From assembly GCF_038592985.1 (NCBI RefSeq), contig NZ_CP151951.1, forward strand, positions 3,091,001-3,155,000: DNA of 64,000 nt, in the 5' to 3' direction. This stretch comes from Paenibacillus sp. FSL R10-2782 (lineage in GTDB: Bacteria; Bacillota; Bacilli; Paenibacillales; Paenibacillaceae). Shown in pieces: positions 42,021 to 49,400 of this stretch (its first letter is position 1; each line of letters opens with the position of its first letter). The notes below the pieces were generated by a model. It was not told where the DNA came from. It did no database searches and worked only from the letters and a program-made list of their open reading frames with translations. A program made the translations under genes and the position numbers.

Positions 42021-43217
42021 CTACTGAACCAGGCGGAACGTGTCGCGGGCAATAACCAGCTCTTCGTTCGTCGGAACGATCAATACATCAACCTTCGAAT
42101 TTGCTGTTGTAATCCGGCGAGGCTCGCCAGAACGAATAGCGTTCAACGATTCATCCAGCTCAATACCGAGGAATGTCAGTTGCTCCAGCACTCTCTTACG
42201 CAGTACGACGGAGTTTTCGCCTACACCTGCCGTGAATACGATCACGTCCACCCCGTTCATTGCCGCGGCATACGAACCAATATATTTGCGCAGACGGTAC
42301 TCATACATTTCAAATGCCAATGTAGAATTAGCTTCGCCTTTTTCCATACCTTCTGTGATTTCACGCATATCACTGCTGATACCGGAGATAGCCAAAAGTC
42401 CACTATGCTTGTTCAGCATGGAATTGACTTCATTGACCGTCAATTCTTCTTTATTCATCACATAAGGCACGATTGCCGGGTCCAAATCACCACTACGTGT
42501 CCCCATCATAAGTCCTTCCAGTGGAGTCATACCCATGGAAGTATCTACAGACAAGCCGCCTTGAACTGCTGTTACACTGCCGCCGTTACCAATGTGGCAA
42601 GTGATGATTTTCAACTCTTCCAAAGGACGACCAATGAATTTGGCAGCTTCCTTGCTTACATAATCATGGGAAGTACCATGCGCGCCGTAGCGACGAACCT
42701 TGTACTTATTGTACAACACTCTTGGAATGGCGTACATGTAAGCTTTTTCAGGCATGGTTTGATGGAACGAGGTATCAAATACAACAACCTGCGGTACATC
42801 AGGCATATTCAATTCAGCCGCTTTAATACCCATCATGGAAGCCGGGTTATGCAATGGCGCAAGGTCGAACAAGCGGCGGATTTCACTCTTCGCTTCAGGC
42901 GTTACAACTGCTGACTGCTTGAAGATTTCGCCTCCATGAACAACGCGGTGGCCCACAGCCTGAATTTCGCTAGTGCTGGAGATGACACCATGTTCCGCAT
43001 CTGTGAGTGCATTCAGCACTTTACGGATCGCTGTAGTATGCTCCAGAATTTCGCTAACCTCAGTGTATTCTTCTTTATTGGTCGGCTTATGCGTCAGGAT
43101 GGAAGAATCCATACCGATGCGCTCTACCAATCCTTTTGCCAGAACAGACTCGTCCGTCATATCATATAGCTGGTATTTCAGGGAAGAACTCCCTGCGTTA
43201 ATTACGAGAATTTTCAT
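42021..43217 (-). CDS. ackA: Acetate kinase
   Basis: Makes ATP from acetyl phosphate (reversible), cytoplasmic. 398 residues. Signatures: MKILVINAGSSSLKYQLYDM at the start, VVHGGE, FDTSFHQTMPEKAY, THLGNG-type TCHIGNGGSVTAV and FTAGVGENS. Its start overlaps the stop of the acyl-CoA dehydrogenase gene (ATGA at 43214-43217). No pta is adjacent. Butyrate kinase is unlikely because the AckA-type N-terminus and length are conserved. Confidence 0.95.
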   Translation of the reverse strand: MKILVINAGSSSLKYQLYDMTDESVLAKGLVERIGMDSSILTHKPTNKEEYTEVSEILEHTTAIRKVLNALTDAEHGVISSTSEIQAVGHRVVHGGEIFKQSAVVTPEAKSEIRRLFDLAPLHNPASMMGIKAAELNMPDVPQVVVFDTSFHQTMPEKAYMYAIPRVLYNKYKVRRYGAHGTSHDYVSKEAAKFIGRPLEELKIITCHIGNGGSVTAVQGGLSVDTSMGMTPLEGLMMGTRSGDLDPAIVPYVMNKEELTVNEVNSMLNKHSGLLAISGISSDMREITEGMEKGEANSTLAFEMYEYRLRKYIGSYAAAMNGVDVIVFTAGVGENSVVLRKRVLEQLTFLGIELDESLNAIRSGEPRRITTANSKVDVLIVPTNEELVIARDTFRLVQ

Positions 43218-44086
43218 ATCCGGTCACCATCCTTGTCGTACTTAAAGAAGCCTTCGCCCGATTTAACGCCCAGATTACCTGCACGCACCATTTTCTTCAG
43301 GACGATGGACGGACGATATTTTAATTCGCCGAATTCACGGAACATACGCTCCAGAGCAGCCAAAACGGAATCCAGACCAAAGCGGTCAGCCATTTCCAAA
43401 GGACCGTTTTGGAAGCTGTAGCCGATTCGCATAGCATCGTCGATATCTTCAGCAGAAGCAACGCCCTCTTGAAGAACGTGAGCCGCTTCATTGATCAGCA
43501 GGCAGATGATACGGCTTGTTACGAAGCCTGGGGATTCATAAATCATAACCCCTCTTTTCTCCACTATTTCTTCAACGAACATCTTGGTGTTTTCAAATGT
43601 ATCGTCGGAAGTTTTCAAACCACGAATAATTTCTACAAGATCAATGCGGGATACCGGATAGATAAAGTGCATGCCAATAACACGCTCAGGATACTTGGTC
43701 GAGCTGGCAAGCTCGGTCAGGCTCAGCGTGGATGTATTACTTGCAAGAATAATGTTGCTTGGACACACATGGTCCAGCTCTTGGAAAACAGCTTTCTTCT
43801 CGTCCAGATTTTCTGTAATGGTCTCAATGACCATGTCACAACTGCCGAGCTCAGCCAAATGGGAAACTTTCTGGATGCGGGATAAAATCAATTTTTTCTC
43901 CGCTTGTGTGATTGCCCACTTTTCCAGTTGCTTGTCCAGACTCGTTTCAATCATATTGTAGGCGTAGTCTAGTTTCTCTGGTGTCTGCTCTACCAACAGC
44001 ACATCAATTCCTTTGGACGCGAGCATTTCAGAAATACCCTGTCCCATGGTGCCGCCGCCGATGACGCCGATTTTTTTAAATTGCAT
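43214..44086 (-). CDS. hbd: 3-hydroxybutyryl-CoA (3-hydroxyacyl-CoA) dehydrogenase
   Basis: NAD-dependent oxidoreductase of about 290 residues. The Rossmann motif is IGVIGGGTMGQGISEML. The catalytic His is in MHFIYPV, with the Ser/Asn contacts in ASNTSTLSLTEL. The C-terminal domain carries ESPGFVTSRIICLLINEA and GPLEMADRFGLDSVLA. The usual HFFNP is replaced by HFIYP, a departure from the family. It is coupled to ackA by a four-base overlap. It may reduce acetoacetyl-CoA in fermentation or act on another acyl-CoA; thiolase and crotonase genes are not nearby. Confidence 0.88.
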   Translation of the reverse strand: MQFKKIGVIGGGTMGQGISEMLASKGIDVLLVEQTPEKLDYAYNMIETSLDKQLEKWAITQAEKKLILSRIQKVSHLAELGSCDMVIETITENLDEKKAVFQELDHVCPSNIILASNTSTLSLTELASSTKYPERVIGMHFIYPVSRIDLVEIIRGLKTSDDTFENTKMFVEEIVEKRGVMIYESPGFVTSRIICLLINEAAHVLQEGVASAEDIDDAMRIGYSFQNGPLEMADRFGLDSVLAALERMFREFGELKYRPSIVLKKMVRAGNLGVKSGEGFFKYDKDGDRI

Positions 44087-44197
44087 GGTTCTTTACTCCA
44101 CCCTTTCCTGGTCACTCTCTTATATTGTATCCTTCTTTGTCGAAAAATACATGTTTATGTCCCAATAGCTAATAATATCTTAGCACGGACTAAAAGT

Positions 44198-44232
44198 AAA
44201 AAAAAATAACCAGCATAAAAAATTATGCTGGT
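44198..44232 (-). terminator. Terminator of the FtsH-like operon
   Basis: ACCAGCATAA / TTATGCTGGT with a 4-base loop, followed by TATTTTTTTTT on the minus strand. The upstream arm contains the stop codon of the FtsH-like gene (44225-44223). Confidence 0.9.
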
Positions 44233-45725
44233 AATAGAGCATTTTCACTAAATTGACATCTAAATTGATCCCCGGACAGGGTTTCTTCCTTCATAAGGAT
44301 ATCAAGAGAGTTGTCGAATACTGGACGATGCTTTTCAAGAAGCTCCAATGTACGGTTATGCAGGTCATCCATAATCTCACCATTTTCGCGCATGAGCTCT
44401 TCTTTTGTTACCATTTCCATGTTAATAATGCCGAGTGAAGTCAAACCTGAAGTCATCATCGTATGAACAATGTTCAGCGCCTGCTCAAAATCGTTGCTAG
44501 AGCCTGTACTGCGACCGCCATAGTACATTTCTTCCGCCGCAGCCCCTGCGAGCGAGATCATGATCTGCTCCTCCAGGAACTGCTTGGTATACAAATAATG
44601 CTCTTGCTGTGGATTATGCCGCACATAGCCGAGCGCTTTCCCACGCGGGCTGAGCGCTACCTGGCTGACACTGCCTGGACGAACGATTTCAGCCATAATA
44701 GCATGTCCCAGTTCATGAATCGCTACACGCTTTTTCTCTTCCAGCGTTGATTCACGATCCGTCTTCTCACCCATCATCACCTTGTCAATCGCCATCGACA
44801 GATGCTTTTGCGCAATCATTTCCTGTTCCTGTCTCATCGCATAGATTGCCGCTTCATTCATGACACTTTCCAACTGCGCACCGGAAAACCCGTAAGATTC
44901 CTCAGCAATTTTGTCCAGATTCGCATCTTCCTGAATCGGTTTGTTTTTGGCATGGATTTTAAGAATGTGAAGACGGCCCTTTTTGTCAGGCAAATCCACT
45001 TGAATATGACGGTCAAAACGCCCCGGGCGCGTTAAGGCGCTGTCCAGCATTTCTTTACGGTTTGTTGCCGCAATGATCAAAATGCGCGGAGTATCTGCCG
45101 AATAGATGCCGTCCATTTCTGTCAGCAACTGATTCAAGGTTTGGTCATATTCACGTTGCTGTCCACCCTCACGCTTGCCGCCAATCACGTCGATCTCGTC
45201 AATAAAAATAATGGCATTTTCCTTCTTTTCCTTGGCTGCACGAGTGCGGGCCTCCTTAAACAGCTCACGGACACGGCCTGCACCAACACCTACATACATT
45301 TCAACAAACTCACTGCCTGAAGCAGCAACAAATACAGAATTGGTATAGTGCGCTGCTGCCTTCGCCATCAGTGTTTTCCCGGTTCCCGGAGGGCCTGTAA
45401 GCAAAACACCTTTTAATGGACGAATGCCGAACTTGGAAATTTCATCATGCCGATTCAAAAAATCCAGCGCTTCGCGCAGCTCCTGCTTGGCGCTTTCTTG
45501 CCCGCCGATCTCCTCAAAAGTCAGCTTGTCGGGGCCATTCTTTTTACGCTTACGTTCTTGCCCGGCCCCTACAGCCAAGCCTCCACGTGCATGCATGAGC
45601 ATTAGCAAGCCGCTGAGCATCAAGCCTGCGATAAGAAAAGGGATAATATTCACCCCGATAAAAACGAGAAATATAATGGTCACCGGCACAATGCCGATTA
45701 GTGCTTCCTTGATCCATCTAGGCAT
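44223..45725 (-). CDS. Short FtsH-like membrane AAA metalloprotease
   Basis: A 500-residue AAA+ protease. Residues 1-50 have one or two helices ([39 protein letters not shown]) with almost no extracytoplasmic domain, unlike the roughly 70-residue loop of house-keeping FtsH (640-700 residues). The ATPase has GPPGTGKT (Walker A), [12 protein letters not shown] (Walker B) and the [22 protein letters not shown]. The zinc site HELGH is at about residue 339. It overlaps the preceding membrane-protein gene by 8 bases. It is a paralogue of, not a replacement for, FtsH; substrate unknown. Confidence 0.9.
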   Translation of the reverse strand: MPRWIKEALIGIVPVTIIFLVFIGVNIIPFLIAGLMLSGLLMLMHARGGLAVGAGQERKRKKNGPDKLTFEEIGGQESAKQELREALDFLNRHDEISKFGIRPLKGVLLTGPPGTGKTLMAKAAAHYTNSVFVAASGSEFVEMYVGVGAGRVRELFKEARTRAAKEKKENAIIFIDEIDVIGGKREGGQQREYDQTLNQLLTEMDGIYSADTPRILIIAATNRKEMLDSALTRPGRFDRHIQVDLPDKKGRLHILKIHAKNKPIQEDANLDKIAEESYGFSGAQLESVMNEAAIYAMRQEQEMIAQKHLSMAIDKVMMGEKTDRESTLEEKKRVAIHELGHAIMAEIVRPGSVSQVALSPRGKALGYVRHNPQQEHYLYTKQFLEEQIMISLAGAAAEEMYYGGRSTGSSNDFEQALNIVHTMMTSGLTSLGIINMEMVTKEELMRENGEIMDDLHNRTLELLEKHRPVFDNSLDILMKEETLSGDQFRCQFSENALLPA

Positions 45726-46251
45726 TAGGCCATACCCCCATTTGCTGAGATTGACGTGGCAAAACGATAAACTTAGTCGCTTTGCCTTCGCTGAGTCGGA
45801 TATAGACGTTGCTAGAATCCATATCAGTATCGGCCTCGATACCGGATTTTTTCTTTTTCATCAGTTCGACGGTCGATGTAATTTGGGTGTATTTTTTATT
45901 TTCCATCGCTTCCGCTACCGGAAACATGGCCTCAGACCACCACTGATTCAAGGCTGGATTGGAATGATCCGCAATTTCCAGCTTAACAGTACGGCTGCCA
46001 ATGATGGGCTGTCCTTTTTGCTTAACTACATTGACCAATCCGGCAATATCTGCCTGCGGTTTGAGATCCAGATTCAAAACAACCTGATCCGGTTTAATAT
46101 CTATTTGAGCGCTTGTCACGCCGGGATATTGGGAAACTATTTTTTCCAAAGGACTTTGCATTGTAACCTGACGGTAAATGAACCATCCTCCGAACAGCAG
46201 CAATGCTGCCAAAACCGCCGCAACAACGATAGGAACTGCACGTAATTTCAA
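45718..46251 (-). CDS. Small membrane-anchored protein, partner of the FtsH-like protease
   Basis: A 177-residue protein. TTG 46251 is chosen because GAGGAGG lies 7 bases upstream; the longer frame has none. One N-terminal helix (VPIVVAAVLAALLLFGGWFIY) is followed by an outside domain of about 140 residues. No domain that I recognise is present. Overlap with the FtsH-like gene implies coupled translation. It could supply the extracytoplasmic domain that the protease lacks, or act as an adaptor; this is inference. Confidence 0.7.
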   Translation of the reverse strand: MKLRAVPIVVAAVLAALLLFGGWFIYRQVTMQSPLEKIVSQYPGVTSAQIDIKPDQVVLNLDLKPQADIAGLVNVVKQKGQPIIGSRTVKLEIADHSNPALNQWWSEAMFPVAEAMENKKYTQITSTVELMKKKKSGIEADTDMDSSNVYIRLSEGKATKFIVLPRQSQQMGVWPNA

Positions 46252-46460
46252 ATAACATCCTCCTCTCAAAATGTAAAACACAGAAGAAACGGGACGAATG
46301 TCAACAAATAAACCAGACTGCATGATCTTACAGTGACCAGCAAGTCTTTATCTATCATTTTTGTCTATCACTTATAAAATATAGTATATCATAACGTATA
46401 TCTAATATCGAAGGCAATGTGTGGGGGAGTTGCAATAAGGCAAAATCATTGGTTATGGTG

Positions 46461-46505
46461 AGGCGCTCCGTGAATGATTTGATCTTACGATCGCTGTTGC
46501 ACAGT
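46461..46505 (+). repeat. Copy A of an imperfect repeat, inverted relative to copy B
   Basis: Read on the plus strand, GGCGCTCCGTG, then ATTTGATCTTACGATCGCT, closely match the reverse complement of 46811-46762 (GAGCGCTGCGTG, then ATTTGATCTTCCGATCGCT). The two copies lie in opposite orientation about 300 bases apart, flanking a long palindrome. Confidence 0.55.
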
Positions 46506-46585
46506 CATAAAGAATATTTCGCCTTGTGAGGAAAGTTGGGTAGGTAAATATGCTTCGCTGGCTTTTAGCCAAGCTTCGCAAGGGG

Positions 46586-46643
46586 TACATGCTAAAAAGA
46601 CGTAAATACGAATTTTATCGTATTTACGTCTTTTTAGCATGTA
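46586..46643. repeat. Perfect 26-bp inverted repeat (long hairpin)
   Basis: The arm at 46586-46611 (starting TACATGCTAAAAAGACGTA) is perfectly complementary to 46618-46643, with a 6-base loop. No gene lies within 300 bases that needs such a terminator, and the A5/T5 tracts are within the arms, not after them. It may act as a bidirectional terminator, a cruciform or the core of a mobile repeat. Confidence 0.85.
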
Positions 46644-46707
46644 AAACCCAAAACGGAGACAAGCGCAGCACGGCGTCCGTGCCCTCTTCCCCCAGCTCTC
46701 ATGAAAA

Positions 46708-46838
46708 GAGTGGTGTTTGAAGTGACTCCACGGTGGTCAGCCAGCGGAGTGGGCCATTTGAATCTGAAGAAGCGATAGCGATCGGAAGATCAAATGGCCA
46801 CGCAGCGCTCCTAAAGCTCCCAAACCACCATCATCCAC
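46708..46838. repeat. Copy B: large multi-hairpin intergenic element
   Basis: An outer stem TGGTGTTTG (46711-46719) with CAAACCACCA (46821-46830, one bulge) encloses ACTCC/GGAGT and a 10-bp hairpin GGCCATTTGA (46752-46761) / TCAAATGGCC (46790-46799). The apex holds CGATAGCGATCG. This is a self-folding unit of about 130 bases with no reading frame. With copy A and the central palindrome it fills the 600-base gap 46252-46851. It could be a structured RNA or a repeat family; no known family was recognised. Confidence 0.55.
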
Positions 46839-46851
46839 TCCCCACAGCACT

Positions 46852-47376
46852 CTAGTAATTAGGCAAAGTATACTTTACCCCCGCCGATCCCCCATCCGAG
46901 AAGCGATAAAAGGTATAATAATGATGGCTGCCGTCATCATAAAACAACTGCCACACATATTGACCATTAAACACACTCGGCTCAAGCCTTACAATATCTA
47001 TACCCGGAAGCTGCTGCTGGATCATCGCCGTCATTTTTTGCTCGTCGACTCCGTTTTTCAGTAGCTCGGTATGAACACTGCTATTATCTGCGACAGGCAC
47101 ATTCGGTTGGCCCTCCACTTTTTGAAAAGGGACCCACACCATAATATTTTCGTTCTGAGCATTTTTCCCTTGAACTACCCAATATACCCGATCCCACACC
47201 GACTTCCACGTCTGCGTTGTGCTAACCAGACCACCTGATTGCTTGGCCTTTACGATAGCAGCATTCCTCTCAATCACCTGGTCTTGAGTAACGTAGGAAT
47301 AATACCAGAAAATGCTGACCAGAATCAGTATAACGCCCAGAATCCCGACCGCTATCCATTTTTTCTTATTTTTCAA
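46852..47376 (-). CDS. YpmB-like membrane-anchored protein (DUF5590)
   Basis: A 174-residue protein. TTG 47376 is taken as start, with GAGAGGAAG upstream; the ORF's earlier part overlaps the deaminase gene. One N-terminal helix (KWIAVGILGVILILVSIFWYYS) is followed by an extracytoplasmic PepSY-like domain with WVPFQKVEG and VWQLFYDDGSHHYYTFYRFSDG. In Bacillus ypmB lies between dinG/ypmA and aspB-asnS, the same neighbourhood as here. Role unknown. Confidence 0.82.
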   Translation of the reverse strand: MKNKKKWIAVGILGVILILVSIFWYYSYVTQDQVIERNAAIVKAKQSGGLVSTTQTWKSVWDRVYWVVQGKNAQNENIMVWVPFQKVEGQPNVPVADNSSVHTELLKNGVDEQKMTAMIQQQLPGIDIVRLEPSVFNGQYVWQLFYDDGSHHYYTFYRFSDGGSAGVKYTLPNY

Positions 47377-47413
47377 ACCTGTGCTTCCTCTCTTAGGGGA
47401 TGTGACACCTGAA

Positions 47414-48715
47414 TTAGCGCGACAGCAGCCCTTCAAAGGCGGCTTGTGCCTCATGCTTGATACGTTCCTCATCCATAGTCAGGCACTCACCGTTTTTCAC
47501 AATCTGACGACCGTTTACCCATACATGGGCCACGTCTTTGGCGCTTGCAGAGTATACCGCATGGGAAATGAGATCCGTACGCGGCAAGAAATGAGCCTGA
47601 TTGAGATCGAGCGCGATAAAGTCAGCTTTGTTGCCTGCTGCCAACGCCCCTACCTCATTCAAGCCAACCGACTTCGCTCCGTACTCCGTTGCCAGACGCA
47701 ACGCCTCACCCGCAGGAACTGCGGTTGGGTCGCCAGATACTCCCTTGTGAATGAGTGCAGCCAGCCGCATTTCCTCAAACATGTCCAGGTTATTGTTACT
47801 GGCAGGGCCGTCTGTTCCCAGAGAGACAGTAACGCCTGCACGGAGCAGATCAGGCACTCTTGCCACACCGCTCGCCAGCTTCAAGTTGCTGCCCGGATTA
47901 TGCGAAACCGCTACACCACGTTCAGCCAGCAAAGCTATTTCTTCGTCATTCAGATGAACAGCATGGGCAACAAGCGATGGACGGGAGAAAAAGCCGAGCT
48001 TATCCAAATGCGCAACCGGACGCAAGCCGTAGTCGCGTACGTTTTGCTCTACCTCGGCAATGGTTTCCGACATATGCGTATGCAACGGTAAGTCCAGATC
48101 ATGCGCAGCCTGTACGAATTTTTCGATAAACTCAGGCGGACACGTATACGGCGCATGCGGAGACATCATAGTCGTAATGCGACCGTCTGCTTTCCCATGC
48201 CAATTACGTGCAAAATTCACAGCCTCAGCCAGCTTGATCCGCTGCTCTTCCTCCGAACATAGTCCAATCGCTCCACGCATCAGGCTCGCACGGATGCCGG
48301 ACTCTTCAGCTACACGAGCCACCTCGTCCATATGATCATACATGTCCAAAAAGGTCGTTGTTCCGCCTTTCAGCATTTCCAGCACGGACAAGGACGTACC
48401 CCAGTACACATCCGTAGACGTAAACTTGGCTTCCATCGGCCACATTTTTTCCTGAAGCCATACTTGAAGAGCCAGATCATCCCCATACCCACGCAGCAGA
48501 GACATCGCCGCATGACCATGTGTATTAATCAGACCAGGTAAAAACAACAGTCCGTTACCATCAATCGCTTCCGTCTCTTCCTCACCCGCTGGCAAAGTCT
48601 CGCCAATATAGGTAATGCGACTGTCCTCCACGATCATATAGCCGTAGATTACCCCGGCTTCCGGTCTGTTCACGGCAAAAGAGCCATTTTTAATCATCCA
48701 TTTATTCGCTGTCAT
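47414..48715 (-). CDS. mtaD: 5-methylthioadenosine/S-adenosylhomocysteine (5'-deoxyadenosine) deaminase
   Basis: A 433-residue metal-dependent deaminase of the amidohydrolase superfamily (MtaD/DadD type). Metal ligands are HGHAAMSLLRG (HxH), LHTHMSET, VAHAVHLND and SLGTDGPASNN. The substrate region SPHAPYTCPPEF is typical. It converts MTA, SAH or 5'-deoxyadenosine to inosine forms. Radical SAM enzymes such as HydE and HydG in this window yield 5'-deoxyadenosine, and polyamine synthesis yields MTA, so either supply is possible. It overlaps rex by 14 bases. Confidence 0.88.
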   Translation of the reverse strand: MTANKWMIKNGSFAVNRPEAGVIYGYMIVEDSRITYIGETLPAGEEETEAIDGNGLLFLPGLINTHGHAAMSLLRGYGDDLALQVWLQEKMWPMEAKFTSTDVYWGTSLSVLEMLKGGTTTFLDMYDHMDEVARVAEESGIRASLMRGAIGLCSEEEQRIKLAEAVNFARNWHGKADGRITTMMSPHAPYTCPPEFIEKFVQAAHDLDLPLHTHMSETIAEVEQNVRDYGLRPVAHLDKLGFFSRPSLVAHAVHLNDEEIALLAERGVAVSHNPGSNLKLASGVARVPDLLRAGVTVSLGTDGPASNNNLDMFEEMRLAALIHKGVSGDPTAVPAGEALRLATEYGAKSVGLNEVGALAAGNKADFIALDLNQAHFLPRTDLISHAVYSASAKDVAHVWVNGRQIVKNGECLTMDEERIKHEAQAAFEGLLSR

Positions 48716-49355
48716 GTTGCGTATCTTCCTTTCCGTCCTCCAAATAATAAGCGAGGCTTAACAAATCTGTTGTAAAATCTGTGGCATGTATTCGAATATT
48801 TGCTGGTGCCTTGAGCGTAGTCGGTGCAAAGTTCAATATCGCTCCAATCCCGCTATCTATGAGCCTGTCAGCCACGTGCTGCGCTTCAAAATCCGGTACG
48901 GTAATAATCCCGATCCGAATGTTTTGTTCCTTCACGGTCGCTTCGAGTTCATCCATTGGCTGCACGACCAGCGTATTGATCTTGGTTCCGACCTTTTCTG
49001 GGACAGCATCAAATACCGCTACAATTTTCATATTGTCTTTTAAATAAGCATTATAATTCGAAAGGGCTTGCCCCAGATTACCTGCTCCGACCAATACCAC
49101 ATTAATTTGCTGGTCGATTTTCAGGATATGGCGTATTTTCTCGATAAGATAAGTAACATCATAGCCGATACCCTTACGGCCAAAATCTCCAAAATACGCG
49201 AGATCCTTACGAATTTGAGCCGGATTTAAATCCAGTCTTTGTCCCAACTCCTGGGAAGAGACCGTAGCCACCTCCCTTTTGTGCAGTGCATTCAGATAAC
49301 GTAAATATACGGGTAACCTCCGTACGACAGCCTCTGAAATTTTATCTGATTTCAT
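48702..49355 (-). CDS. rex: Redox-sensing transcriptional repressor Rex
   Basis: A 217-residue NADH/NAD+ sensor that represses fermentation and respiration genes. The N-terminal winged helix (RRLPVYLRYLNALHKREV, SSQELGQRLDLNPAQIRKDLAYFG) and the Rossmann domain VVLVGAGNLGQAL are complete. GGGGGAG precedes ATG 49355. It is transcribed with the downstream deaminase gene. No clear Rex site (TTGTGAA-N4-TTCACAA) was found at the hydrogenase promoters. Confidence 0.96.
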   Translation of the reverse strand: MKSDKISEAVVRRLPVYLRYLNALHKREVATVSSQELGQRLDLNPAQIRKDLAYFGDFGRKGIGYDVTYLIEKIRHILKIDQQINVVLVGAGNLGQALSNYNAYLKDNMKIVAVFDAVPEKVGTKINTLVVQPMDELEATVKEQNIRIGIITVPDFEAQHVADRLIDSGIGAILNFAPTTLKAPANIRIHATDFTTDLLSLAYYLEDGKEDTQHDSE

Positions 49356-49400
49356 ACATGCTCCCCCTAATTGTAACGGACATGTATAGATGTCCGTCCG

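Noticed and set aside
41979..42914. 311-codon plus-strand frame
   Set aside because: Antisense to ackA with His/Gln/Arg-biased composition and no family resemblance; a shadow frame.
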